Shown here: positions 44,181 through 53,039 of the stretch, piece after piece
Layout: every line of letters starts with the position of its first letter
Position numbering within the stretch: position 1 is the first letter of the stretch
The notes under the pieces: generated by a model
What the model was told of the DNA's origin: nothing
Databases searched by the model: none
What the model saw: only the letters and a program-made list of their open reading frames with translations
From: Novosphingobium sp. MD-1
GTDB taxonomy: Bacteria > Pseudomonadota > Alphaproteobacteria > Sphingomonadales > Sphingomonadaceae
Assembly: GCF_001014975.1 (NCBI RefSeq)
Contig: NZ_BBXA01000030.1
Span: 389,501-453,500, forward strand
Direction of reading: 5' to 3'
Length of the DNA stretch: 64,000 nt
Program-made: the position numbers and the translations under genes

Positions 44181-45716
44181 ATGCTTGATCGTCGAACATT
44201 GATGGGAGGCATTTTGTCGATGGCTGGATCGAAGGCGACAGGTGCAGCGCTGCCGGGGCGACGGTTGCGCGTGTTTGTGGCGACCTTGGGTACTGAGACG
44301 AATTCATTCTCACCTCTGCCAACCGGACTGGATGCGTTCCGGGCGACGATGCTCTGGCGCCCCGGAGAGCACCCGGATTTCGCAACCGAGGCGACCGGAC
44401 CGCTGTGGGCCGCTCGAGAGCGTGCCCGCGAGGGACGCTACGAGGTCATCGAGGGAACCTGTGCCTTCGCCATGCCGGGTGGTCCAGTCAGCGCGCAAGC
44501 CTACCAACTACTGCGCGACGAGATCCTCGATCAACTGCGACGGGCAATGCCGGTGGATATCGTGGCTTTCGGTTTACACGGCGCAATGCTTGCCTTTGGC
44601 GAGGACGAGTGCGAGGCGGACCTTCTGGAGCGTGCCCGGGCGATTGTCGGGCCGGATGTTGCGCTAGGGGCCGAACTTGATCTTCACGCTCACTTGTCGC
44701 AGCGATTGGTCAGAGCTGCTGACGTACTCGTGGCATTCAAGTACTATCCGCATATCGACTACGTCGAGCGTGCGCGTGACCTTCTCGATCTACTCGAGAG
44801 AATCCGTGCGGGTGAGATCATGCCGACGTCGAGCCTGTTCAATTGCCAGATGGTTGCCGGACTGGCGACGCAGTCGTCACCGATGAAGGAATTGGTCGCA
44901 GACCTGTTTGAGCTCGAGCGGCGAGGGGAAGTCCTCTCCGGCTCACTGATCCAAGGCTTTCGTGCGGGCGATGTAGCGCGGATGGGGTCGAAAGTGCTGA
45001 TCTATACCAACAACGATCAGCCAGCTGCTGCCTCTATCGCACAAGACTTCGGTCGGCGCTACCAAGCCATGGCTTCGATCATGAAAGGCAACGGCCCCGA
45101 GCGAAGCTTTGCGGCCGACATCGAGCTAGCCAAGGCGGCCACCGCATACCCGGTAATCCTGGTCGATAGTTCGGACAACCCCGGCGGTGGGGCTTCGGGT
45201 GACAATATGGCATTGGCCCGAGCGATGCTGGACAATGACCTCGTCCCGTCGTGCATTGGGCCGATATGGGATCCCCTGGCAGTACAATTGGGCTTTGAAG
45301 CCGGCCTTGGTGCCGATTTTTCCCTGCGCGTTGGCGGCAAGGTCGGCGAGGCATCCGGGCTACCTCTCGACGTTCGCGGCAAAATCACAGGGCTTGCCGA
45401 GAATGTCACCCAAAACCTTCAGGGCTCTCGGCCGCCTCTGGGGCGCGTCGTCTGCATCAGTACAGGTGGTCTCGACATCATCGTCAGCGAAATTCGCGAC
45501 CAGTGCTACGGCCCCGATATGTTCCGGGCGCTCGGTGTTGAACCTGCGAACAAGCGCTATGTTGCCGTAAAGTCGTCCGAGCAATGGAGAATCGGTTTCG
45601 GGGACATGGGGCGCAGTGTGATCTACGTCGCTTCAAGCCAGCAGTCGTCCAACCGTCACTATCACAAGCGCTCCCGACCGATGTGGCCATTCGAGCCTGT
45701 CGACTTTTCAGCCTAG
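44181..45716 (+). CDS. mlrC: MlrC, M81 metallopeptidase of microcystin degradation
   Basis: This 511-residue protein has the M81/MlrC metal residues: Glu39 in TLGTETNSFSP, His133 in FGLHGAML, Asp167 and His169 in ELDLHAHLS, and His191 in YYPHIDYVERA. DSSDNPGGGASGDNMALARA marks the C-terminal domain. MlrC is a zinc peptidase that cuts linear microcystin and the tetrapeptide and releases Adda. I chose the ATG at 44181; the longer reading starts with a TTG inside the operator. The first 22 residues (RRTLMGGILSMAG) look like an export signal. Its TAG stop and that of the next gene share one CTAG. Confidence 0.95.
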   Translation: MLDRRTLMGGILSMAGSKATGAALPGRRLRVFVATLGTETNSFSPLPTGLDAFRATMLWRPGEHPDFATEATGPLWAARERAREGRYEVIEGTCAFAMPGGPVSAQAYQLLRDEILDQLRRAMPVDIVAFGLHGAMLAFGEDECEADLLERARAIVGPDVALGAELDLHAHLSQRLVRAADVLVAFKYYPHIDYVERARDLLDLLERIRAGEIMPTSSLFNCQMVAGLATQSSPMKELVADLFELERRGEVLSGSLIQGFRAGDVARMGSKVLIYTNNDQPAAASIAQDFGRRYQAMASIMKGNGPERSFAADIELAKAATAYPVILVDSSDNPGGGASGDNMALARAMLDNDLVPSCIGPIWDPLAVQLGFEAGLGADFSLRVGGKVGEASGLPLDVRGKITGLAENVTQNLQGSRPPLGRVVCISTGGLDIIVSEIRDQCYGPDMFRALGVEPANKRYVAVKSSEQWRIGFGDMGRSVIYVASSQQSSNRHYHKRSRPMWPFEPVDFSA

Positions 45717-46084
45717 CGGATAAACCAGACCCTATCGATGTAATCGCCAGCGACACGATAGGCGACTATGGTCTCGAAGCGACCATCCGGGCCGCGCGTC
45801 GGGTCACCTTCGCCAAGTTCATGATCAACGACGTAGTTGTCGCGGATCATCCGCCCGATGAGCTCCATCCGAAGGCTGGGGACCCTGGCAAACAACTGCT
45901 TATAGACCTGTACGATCTCCGCGCGGCCCACGGCCACCGGCGGGCCCGTCAATTGTTCGAAACGCGCATCGATTGTGAAACAGGCCGCAAAGCCGTCCGC
46001 ATCATGGGCGTTGAATCGTTCCAATTGGCGAATTACCGGATCCAGAAGTCGGATCGTATTTTGTTCTGACATGAGCAGATCCAT
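45713..46084 (-). CDS. SnoaL/NTF2-like small protein
   Basis: This 123-residue protein has the cone-shaped NTF2-like fold features: RQLERFNAHDADGFAACFTI near the start, then GRAEIVQVYKQLFARVPSLR and, near the end, ETIVAYRVAGDYIDRVWFIR. Family members are isomerases, dehydratases or ligand binders, and the activity cannot be told. The ATG at 46084 overlaps the stop of the transporter gene (TAATG), and ATG 46072 is also possible. It is the last gene of a ligase-transporter unit and convergent with mlrC. Confidence 0.8.
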   Translation of the reverse strand: MDLLMSEQNTIRLLDPVIRQLERFNAHDADGFAACFTIDARFEQLTGPPVAVGRAEIVQVYKQLFARVPSLRMELIGRMIRDNYVVDHELGEGDPTRGPDGRFETIVAYRVAGDYIDRVWFIR

Positions 46085-47385
46085 TAAGAGCCGGGCTTGG
46101 CGGTTGAGACCGGAAGACGGACCAACAGCATCGCAAACAGTGCCGCTGCAGCCGCGCCCGCAATTGCCATTGCCACGAGTAACGCTTCGGCCTGAGCCAT
46201 TCCCGTTTCCTTGAAAACGGGAACCAAGATTGGACCAATGCTGAGCCCGAGCATGATATTGAATACGCCGCCCAACGATGAGCCAATTCCGCGCACCTCG
46301 TCGATGAGACGCTCTTGGAATAGGGGCAGCGAAACTGTTTGTGCAAAGGCGCTCGAGAAACCCCAGACCGAGATCGCGCCAATGACTCCGTAAGCGCTTG
46401 GAACTAGCAGCAATCCGGTACCGGCCAGTCCCACGATCGTTGCGGCGATAATCGCGGCAGGTCGGCGGTCTCCCTTGCCTGTGGCTCTCAGTCGACCGGC
46501 GACAGCCCCCCCGGCTAGCGCGCTTAGCGATCCGGCAAGGATGGCAAGGAGACCAAAGATGAACCCGGTCGAAGAGGTCGAGACACCATAGCTGCGGATC
46601 ATCAGCGAAGGCGCCCAGCTGACCAGCGCGAAATCGCCGAGCGAGAGAGCTGCACATCCGAGATAGATGGGGCCGAGTTGTCTTCGGTGCCGCCAAAGCC
46701 ACGCCAGCGGCTCTGCCAGCGAGTTGGGCGGTCGGCTGACAGCGCGCACTGGTTCGCGGATGGAGGAGGCCATCGCTGCGGCAAGGAAGATTCCGGGCGT
46801 GCCAGCAATCACCATGACGACGCGCCACCCAGAAAGGTCGCCCAGCACAGGCAGCCCGATGAAGGCCTGGTGACTGACCAGCTCAACCAGTGCTCCGCCT
46901 AAGAGGAAGGCAAAACCATTGCCGGCGATCATGCCCAACATCAGCAGCGCCAACGGCATGCTCCGCCGCTCGGGCGGAAACATATTGGCGAGCATCGATA
47001 CCGCTGCAGGCATGAGCATTGCCTCGCCTGTGCCAACGGCAACGCGCAAGATGGCCATCGTGCCGAAATCTCGAGCGAAGCCAGTTGCAATCGTTGCGGC
47101 GCTCCAGATGAGTATTCCGATGATGATCATGCGTTTGCGATTATGGCGGTCTGCCAGCCAACCTGCGGCAACACCCATGGCAGTGTAGAAGATCGCAAAT
47201 GCTGCTCCCACGATAATGCTGAACTGAGCGTCGCTCATGCCGAGTTCGCGCTCGATCGGATCAACGAGCAGCGATAATATGAAGCGGTCAGTGTAGGAAA
47301 CCATGGCTGCGACGGTGAACAGCACAGCGGCCCACCAGCCAGCTCGGGCGGAGACAGTCGCTCCGGCTTCGGTCGAGGTCGTCAC
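46084..47385 (-). CDS. MFS transporter (spinster-like)
   Basis: This protein of about 433 residues has 12 predicted membrane helices, the first loop GWLADRHNRKRMIIIGILIW (MFS signature after helix 2) and MVSYTDRFILSLLVDPIERE at the N-terminus. I chose the GTG at 47385, which overlaps the ligase stop. Such carriers often move organic or aromatic acids. Since it is cotranscribed with an acyl-CoA ligase next to mlrC, it may import or export a side-chain acid such as Adda or a shortened derivative (inference). Confidence 0.86.
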   Translation of the reverse strand: MTTSTEAGATVSARAGWWAAVLFTVAAMVSYTDRFILSLLVDPIERELGMSDAQFSIIVGAAFAIFYTAMGVAAGWLADRHNRKRMIIIGILIWSAATIATGFARDFGTMAILRVAVGTGEAMLMPAAVSMLANMFPPERRSMPLALLMLGMIAGNGFAFLLGGALVELVSHQAFIGLPVLGDLSGWRVVMVIAGTPGIFLAAAMASSIREPVRAVSRPPNSLAEPLAWLWRHRRQLGPIYLGCAALSLGDFALVSWAPSLMIRSYGVSTSSTGFIFGLLAILAGSLSALAGGAVAGRLRATGKGDRRPAAIIAATIVGLAGTGLLLVPSAYGVIGAISVWGFSSAFAQTVSLPLFQERLIDEVRGIGSSLGGVFNIMLGLSIGPILVPVFKETGMAQAEALLVAMAIAGAAAAALFAMLLVRLPVSTAKPGS

Positions 47386-48938
47386 GAATGCGACTCCACG
47401 GCTTCTGGCCGCCATAGCCGCAGCACTTTCTTGTCGATCTTGCCGATCGGGGTCATCGGCAAGGCGTCGATGAATTCAATGCGCTTGGGAACGGCGGCTA
47501 CACCGCGGCGCTCTCTGACAACGCGCGTGATCTGGGCTCGATCAGGTGGATTGGCCGGGTCAGTGGAGACAACGAATGCCGTCACGGCCTCACCCCAATA
47601 CGGATCGTCGCTGCCTACCACGCCGCAGGCGAGAACCCCGGGAACATCTGCGATCACCTGCTCAATTTCATTTGGGTAGACATTGAAGCCGCCCGTGATG
47701 ATCATGTCCTTTGTGCGATCGACGATGCTCAGGTAGCCGTCGTCATCAAAGCGTCCCACGTCGCCGGTGCGAAGCCAGCCATCACGTATAGCTTCTGCGG
47801 TGTCTGATTCACGACGCCAATAGCCCTGCATCACAAAGGCCCCACGAACACAGATTTCCCCGCATTCCCCGGTGGCGACAGGCGCGCCATTGGCATCAAT
47901 GAGTTGGATATCCACGCTGGCCAGTGGCACTCCACACGATCCCAGTCGATCTGGCCGATCCAGCACATGCTGGCCTCGTGCCAGGTAAGCGATGCAGGTT
48001 GGCGCCTCAGTCTGACCGTAGAGCTGCATGAACAACGGCCCAAAAAGCTCTATGGCTTCGACAAGACGCGGAATGGCAATTGGTGCGCCGCCGTATATGA
48101 TCGTTTCGAGCGGTCCAAGATCGAGCGCAGTTTCCTTTGCTAGGTCGATTAGCCGGTAGATCATCGTGGGGACGAGGAACGTAGCGGTAACGTTGTGCTT
48201 GCACGCATAGTCCGCCAAGCCCGCTGGATCGAATGATGGTAGCAGGTGAAAGGTTCCGCCTTTCAGCCACGCGGGGTAACATAGTATTCCCGCTGCATGC
48301 GACACCGGTGTGACAGCGACGACGTTCGTGGGGCTCGGCCATTCCCATTCACTCGCAGCCATCAAAACCGTTGCCAACGCCGAATTGTGAGTATGGACGA
48401 CGCCTTTGGGCCGGCCAGTGGTCCCTCCAGTGTAACCAATCACCGCGATATCACCACATTGAGCAACTGGCTCCAACGGCGACGGGGCGAATGAATCAGC
48501 CCGCGCCACAAGATCGATACCTCGTTCGGCTGCACCGAGAGTCGCGACCTGGATACTGCGGCCCAGGTTGGTCACCAGCAATTCCACTCGTTCGGCTTGC
48601 TCTTGCGCCACCAGTACGACATCAATTTCGGCATCGCTTAGAATATAAGCCAGATCCTCGTCGGACATGAACAGCGAAACCGGCGTTACACGGATGGCAG
48701 CAACCATTGCTGCAGCATTGGCAATAGCGGTCTCGGGGAGGTTTGGCGCCATGATTGCCAGAGCCCCGCCACGGGCAAGCCCGAGTGAGCCAAAGGCCGC
48801 GACGAACTGAGAAATGCGATCCCCCAGCTCCGCGTAAGTGAGTGCACCTTCTGGCCACTCGAGTGCAATACGAGGATGCCAGCGTTGACAGGCTCTCGCG
48901 ATCAGGGATCCCAGAGACCCGCCTAAATCAATCCCCAT
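47382..48938 (-). CDS. AMP-forming acyl-CoA ligase
   Basis: This 518-residue ANL enzyme has the P-loop VIGYTGGTTGRPKGVVHTHN near residue 170, MQLYGQTEAPTCIAY near 305, the hinge TGDVGRFDDDGYLSIVDRTK, and the catalytic lysine in MTPIGKIDKKVLRLW. It is of the medium/long-chain or aryl-acid CoA ligase group. It is first in the ligase-MFS-SnoaL unit and divergent from the second TonB receptor, sharing operator site 6. Adda or another aromatic side-chain acid is the best guess for the substrate. Confidence 0.9.
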   Translation of the reverse strand: MGIDLGGSLGSLIARACQRWHPRIALEWPEGALTYAELGDRISQFVAAFGSLGLARGGALAIMAPNLPETAIANAAAMVAAIRVTPVSLFMSDEDLAYILSDAEIDVVLVAQEQAERVELLVTNLGRSIQVATLGAAERGIDLVARADSFAPSPLEPVAQCGDIAVIGYTGGTTGRPKGVVHTHNSALATVLMAASEWEWPSPTNVVAVTPVSHAAGILCYPAWLKGGTFHLLPSFDPAGLADYACKHNVTATFLVPTMIYRLIDLAKETALDLGPLETIIYGGAPIAIPRLVEAIELFGPLFMQLYGQTEAPTCIAYLARGQHVLDRPDRLGSCGVPLASVDIQLIDANGAPVATGECGEICVRGAFVMQGYWRRESDTAEAIRDGWLRTGDVGRFDDDGYLSIVDRTKDMIITGGFNVYPNEIEQVIADVPGVLACGVVGSDDPYWGEAVTAFVVSTDPANPPDRAQITRVVRERRGVAAVPKRIEFIDALPMTPIGKIDKKVLRLWRPEAVESHS

Positions 48939-49008
48939 TCCTGATTCTCCACCGCAAGGGACACGACCCCTCTCTTATATCCGTCTAAAGTCAGGTTACA
49001 ATCATATA

Positions 49009-49028
49009 TTGACCGGCTGGCCGGTTAA
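49009..49028. promoter_or_regulatory. TetR-type operator, site 6 (ligase / TonB receptor divergent promoter)
   Basis: TTGACCGGCTGGCCGGTTAA is a near-perfect palindrome of the shared type. It lies 38 bp before the TonB receptor start and 71 bp before the ligase start. Confidence 0.66.
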
Positions 49029-49065
49029 TGCCAATTTCACCGGACTAACTTCGGGGAGGAACGAA

Positions 49066-51246
49066 ATGATTCGTCGATCGATTGTTTGTGCGACATTGGT
49101 CACTTTGATGGCCTCAAGTGCGCCTGCTGCGTTCGCGCAGAATGCACCAACAGCAGTGGATGAAGCGCAAGCCGACAAGGCGCCTGGTGAGATCGTGGTC
49201 ACGGCCCGGAAGATCACTGAGCGCCTCCAGGACGTTCCGATCTCGATCTCAGCAGTCTCGGCCGACAAGATTGCGGAACGCGACAATGTTCGGGTCTCCG
49301 AATTGGCTGCTGCTGTTCCGAATGTGACATTTAGTGGTGGTCCGCTGGCCACTGTTACGGTGCGGGGCGTCTCTAGCCAGTCACGATACAATCCGGGCTT
49401 CGACAGCGGGATTGGGATCTACATCGACGGAGTGGTGCAGGGGAAAAGCTATACTTTTGACTCCCCACTCTTTGACGTCGAGCGGGTCGAATTCCTTCGC
49501 GGACCGCAAGGTACGCTCTTCGGCAAGAACGCTATCGGCGGCGCGATCAGTATCGTCACGCGCAACCCGAGCTTTACGCCGACCGGTCAATTCGAACTTG
49601 GAATCGGCAGCTTCAACCGTTTTGAAGCACAGGGTTTTGTTTCGGCGCCGCTTTCCAATACGCTTGCGGTAAGTGTCGGTGGATTTCGGGTCAAGCGGGA
49701 TGGCTACGTTCATAATCTGCTCGACAATCGCCGCTTTGGAAACGACGATAGCTACGGCGGTCGTGCAAAGGTTCTCTGGAAACCCTCGGACGTGGTCAAG
49801 CTGGTGTTCTCGGCCGACTACCTGAACGAGAACAATTACGGCTACGTCGAAGAGATTTTGGCCGGTTACGGTGGGCCGACGGGACGCTACGAAAGCAATG
49901 TAAACACTCCGACGCTCGCTCTGCGCAAATCCAAGGGGATTTCGCTAACAGCTGACATCGAGACAGGCTTTGGCGCGACCCTGACGTCGATAACAGCTTA
50001 TCGATGGGCCGAAAACCAGAGAACAAACGACTCCGACGTCGGGCCACTCTCGATCGTCGTAAGCGAGTCTGCGTCCAAACAGACGCAGTTTTCGCAAGAG
50101 TTGCGCTTGTCCGGCAAGCTGGGAGATAGAATCAACTATTTGATCGGCGCGTACCTATTCCGCCAGGATACCGATAACTTCGCACAAAGCACATTTGGTC
50201 CCGACAGTAGATTTGCGCCGCTCAGGGGGAAGGTCGGCGATACCTTTGGCGAGGCAGACACCGAAGCAGTGGCTGCTTTCGCAAGTATCGATTGGGAGCT
50301 TGTCGATAAGCTGACCGCGACTGTCGGCATTCGCTACACCGACGAAGCCAAGCGTCTCAATTACCAGCAGAATGGCTTCCCGATAATTGGCGCCCCGAAC
50401 CTCCCACAGGAGTTCGACAGGATCAGCGCGACGGATGTCTCGCCCACGTTTACCCTGCGCTACCAGCCCTCACGTGCCATCATGGTATACGGCACGGCGT
50501 CGAAAGGCTTCAAGTCGGGCGGCTGGAACGTCGACAATATTACCTCGCCGCGCATTACGACTTTTAAAGCCTTGCGGTTTGGTGACGAGAGCCTCTGGAA
50601 TTATGAACTGGGTATAAAGGCGCAGTTCCTCGATAACCGCATCACGTTTAACGCTGACGTCTTCCGTCAGGATTATTCTGACATTCAGACACCGCAGCTT
50701 ACCCAGGTCCTCGGCGGTGGCGGGGCAGTCGTAGCTATCGTAACCAACGCCGCATCGGCCCGGTTGCAGGGGGTGGAAGCCGAACTGACCGTGCGGCCGA
50801 CTAGCATTCTGACGGTGAACGGGGTCCTTGGCTACACCGACGCTAGATATAGCAGGTACACCGACGGGGCCCTCAACTTTTCCGGAAACCGGCTGCCCGG
50901 AGCGCCAAAGTGGACTGGCAACCTCTCGGCGACCTTGCGGGTTCCGGTTAGTGATGACTGGTCGCTGGGGACGAGAGGAGAATATCTCTATCGCTCGAGA
51001 ACATTCGGCGATCGCGAGAACTCGGCGGCTCGTACAACGCCGTCATATGCTTCGATCAACCTCTCGGCTGGCATCTACGGAAAGCATTTCGACCTGGTTG
51101 GCTTTGTCAACAACCTCGCGGACAAACAGGACGTCATCCTGATCTCCGATGGGGGCTTTCCGGCTCCGCTGGGTGTCGGGCTGAACACGCTAGTTGCCAG
51201 GCAACTGGGGCGTACATGGGGTCTGCGGCTTGCTGGTCGTTTCTGA
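49066..51246 (+). CDS. TonB-dependent outer-membrane receptor (copy 2)
   Basis: This 726-residue receptor has a signal peptide ending SSAPAAFA, the TonB-box-like GEIVVTARKITERLQDVPIS, the plug VERVEFLRGPQGTLFGKNAI, and a barrel ending GLRLAGRF. GGGGAGGA precedes the ATG at 49066. It is a clear paralogue of the receptor at 25910-28096: both have SQSR-N-GFDSG-G-Y-DGVVQG and GGWN-DN-TS blocks. The duplication and shared operator type suggest uptake of related ligands, perhaps different microcystin variants or linear forms (inference). Confidence 0.93.
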   Translation: MIRRSIVCATLVTLMASSAPAAFAQNAPTAVDEAQADKAPGEIVVTARKITERLQDVPISISAVSADKIAERDNVRVSELAAAVPNVTFSGGPLATVTVRGVSSQSRYNPGFDSGIGIYIDGVVQGKSYTFDSPLFDVERVEFLRGPQGTLFGKNAIGGAISIVTRNPSFTPTGQFELGIGSFNRFEAQGFVSAPLSNTLAVSVGGFRVKRDGYVHNLLDNRRFGNDDSYGGRAKVLWKPSDVVKLVFSADYLNENNYGYVEEILAGYGGPTGRYESNVNTPTLALRKSKGISLTADIETGFGATLTSITAYRWAENQRTNDSDVGPLSIVVSESASKQTQFSQELRLSGKLGDRINYLIGAYLFRQDTDNFAQSTFGPDSRFAPLRGKVGDTFGEADTEAVAAFASIDWELVDKLTATVGIRYTDEAKRLNYQQNGFPIIGAPNLPQEFDRISATDVSPTFTLRYQPSRAIMVYGTASKGFKSGGWNVDNITSPRITTFKALRFGDESLWNYELGIKAQFLDNRITFNADVFRQDYSDIQTPQLTQVLGGGGAVVAIVTNAASARLQGVEAELTVRPTSILTVNGVLGYTDARYSRYTDGALNFSGNRLPGAPKWTGNLSATLRVPVSDDWSLGTRGEYLYRSRTFGDRENSAARTTPSYASINLSAGIYGKHFDLVGFVNNLADKQDVILISDGGFPAPLGVGLNTLVARQLGRTWGLRLAGRF

Positions 51247-51266
51247 TTGCCACGGGCGCGGATATC

Positions 51267-51284
51267 ATCCCCGGTACCGGGGAT
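51267..51284. repeat. 18-bp perfect palindrome between TonB receptor and tetR
   Basis: ATCCCCGGTACCGGGGAT is perfectly self-complementary. It is nested inside an outer repeat GGATATCA (51260-51267) / TGATATCC (51303-51310), and a second ATCCCC follows at about 51292-51297. It may end the receptor transcript, act as an operator for tetR, or be a small mobile repeat. Confidence 0.55.
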
Positions 51285-51360
51285 AAGGCTGGGATCCCCG
51301 CTTGATATCCGATCTACCCGGCTTAAGGTCGATGCGATGCAGCGGCGGAGATGACAGGCT

Positions 51361-51963
51361 ATGGTCGGAGTGCGCGCTAAGGATCATGAAGATAAGAAGC
51401 GCTTGATCCTTGATACTGCTTCGGGCCTCTTCGCAAGGCAGGGCTTTGCGAAAACCTCGATCTCTGAGCTTTCTTCAGCCTGTGGCGCCTCCAAGGCTTG
51501 GATCTATCATTATTTCCCGACCAAAGAAGACATTCTCTTCACACTGCTGCGGGACTTTCTGGTGGAGGTTCGAGCTCGCCTTGGAGCGATCGATATCGAG
51601 GGGCTCGCTCCTGAGGTCTCGCTGTACAAATTTATTCTCGAATGCTTGCGTATCTATGATGACTATCGCATAAACTACCCGATTTTGTTCAATGAAATGA
51701 CAGTTTTGACCGGCGATCAGCAAAAAGAGTTGCGCGCGATTGAAGACGTGCCGGTTAAACTTCTGACGGCAATCGTCGTCAAGATCAGACCGGACATTGC
51801 CGAGGCTGCAGATTTTCGGACACCTATAACATTGCTCATCTACGGTACAATCAACTGGACCTACACTTGGTACAATCCAGACGGGAAGCTTAAGTTAGAG
51901 CAACTTGCCGATCTTGTACGTGATTTCGTGCTTGGCGGCATCCAAACCGTTGATGTCGATTGA
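51361..51963 (+). CDS. TetR family transcriptional regulator (acyl-CoA-responsive type)
   Basis: This 200-residue regulator has the helix-turn-helix ARQGFAKTSISELSSACGAS then KAWIYHYFPTKEDILFTLL, and the C-terminal ligand domain with INWTYTWYNPDG common in regulators of beta-oxidation and phenylacetate genes (FadR/PaaR/KstR2-like). It is the best candidate to repress the TTGACC...GGTCAA sites at the mlr, TonB and side-chain promoters, with an acyl-CoA as inducer (inference). It resembles the second TetR at 60363-60950, so both may see similar DNA. Confidence 0.87.
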   Translation: MVGVRAKDHEDKKRLILDTASGLFARQGFAKTSISELSSACGASKAWIYHYFPTKEDILFTLLRDFLVEVRARLGAIDIEGLAPEVSLYKFILECLRIYDDYRINYPILFNEMTVLTGDQQKELRAIEDVPVKLLTAIVVKIRPDIAEAADFRTPITLLIYGTINWTYTWYNPDGKLKLEQLADLVRDFVLGGIQTVDVD

Positions 51964-52101
51964 TGGACACTCGATGGGGCGGTTATCGGAACTCGGTGAA
52001 CTGGCCTGATAACCTGAACTAAACTTGGGCATCGCTGAGCTAGGGATTGAGAGCCACCCCATTCGCGCAGCAGTAAAACTAGTCAGAAGATCTGTCGGTG
52101 T

Positions 52102-52276
52102 TACTGTGAGGGTAACTTCGCGAATGCGCGCCGAGCCAGCAGGTCTCGATTTCACGCTGCAGCGGAGGTCGCAACATTCCATTCCGCCATGGAAGCGCAT
52201 TGGAAGGTCCGGATGGCCTGTCTGGAGCTCAGGTAACACAGCATGTTGAATTTGTAGTTGTTTGCTGAGTGGATGG
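52102..52276. repeat. 175-bp direct repeat, left copy (end of IS6-family remnant)
   Basis: This segment aligns without gaps to 61101-61275 and is about 84% identical by eye, in the same orientation. It contains GCAGCGGAGGTCGCAACATT in both copies. On the minus strand it encodes the C-terminal end of an IS6-family transposase plus the element end. The two copies bracket the paa block. Confidence 0.8.
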
Positions 52277-52688
52277 AAATGAAACGCTGGGCTTGTCCCT
52301 GGGACTTGAAGCGCTGAATTTCCCGCTTGCCTCGTCGCACAGGAAGATTCGAGTTCTCGACCAGGTTGTTGTCGCGTAGTTGGGAGCGCGCGCACTTCAA
52401 GCATTTTGTGCTCAGGTGGTTCTTTCTGGTTCGTAAGGGCCGATGTGAGTGCGGATCGCGGACTGGCCGCCGGCCCTGGTGACAACTGGCAGCTGCATCG
52501 GAATCGACGGCCGCAAGGCCTTCGCCTTCGAGGAGATATCGCGAACTCCCGGCGGAACTCGCACTCTTCTTGCGCTGGACATGTAGGTTCGGGAGATGCC
52601 CGATTAGCTGTAATTCCTGGTCGGCTGGGTGCCGCTTTTGGCCAACGTCCTGCCTTAATCGTTCTGGGCGGTCGCCCAAGTTGCGCAT
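52152..52688 (-). pseudogene. IS6-family (IS26/IS6100-type) transposase remnant
   Basis: The C-terminal 73 residues (NNLVENSNLPVRRGKREIQR, FKSQGQAQRFISIHSANNYK, MAEWNVATSAAA) match the conserved end of IS6-family transposases, including the NN-x-x-EN motif with the last catalytic glutamate. The residues before this are scrambled and the N-terminal DNA-binding and first catalytic parts are absent. So it is a truncated, inactive copy. It cuts into the AraC-type gene on its right. Confidence 0.75.
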
Positions 52689-52814
52689 GACGAGTCTGAT
52701 GCAACGTCGCGGTGGATTGCGCGTCGGGGAGACTTGCTCGTGCTGGAAGTGGCTGACGCGTCAGAACACCTTGATCAATCCGCCGTGCGGCAAACGCATG
52801 CCGATCTGGTCGGC

Positions 52815-53039
52815 GTGCCGCCGCTGCTATGCCTGACCGCGCTGCGAATAGATATGGCGGCGGAAATACGCGAGCGCGAGGATTACACGGTCAAGATCAT
52901 TGCTGTGCCGGTCGGCTATGGTTCCGAAGCAGCCTTCAACCGGGCCTTCGTGCGCTACTGCGGAGAAAGCCCGGGGCGCTGGCGGGCGCGCCGCGCCCCG
53001 GACGCGGCCGGACCTAGCGTTCAACTACCAGCAGCGTGA
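52815..53039 (+). pseudogene. AraC-family regulator, C-terminal fragment
   Basis: The plus strand reads EIREREDYTVKIIAVPVGYG then SEAAFNRAFVRYCGESPGRW, the second helix-turn-helix of AraC/XylS regulators. The sensory domain and the first helix-turn-helix are missing; the sequence to the left is IS6-related or unrecognisable. The fragment ends just over the 3' end of the EthD gene. It looks like a gene cut by the IS6-type element. Confidence 0.68.
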
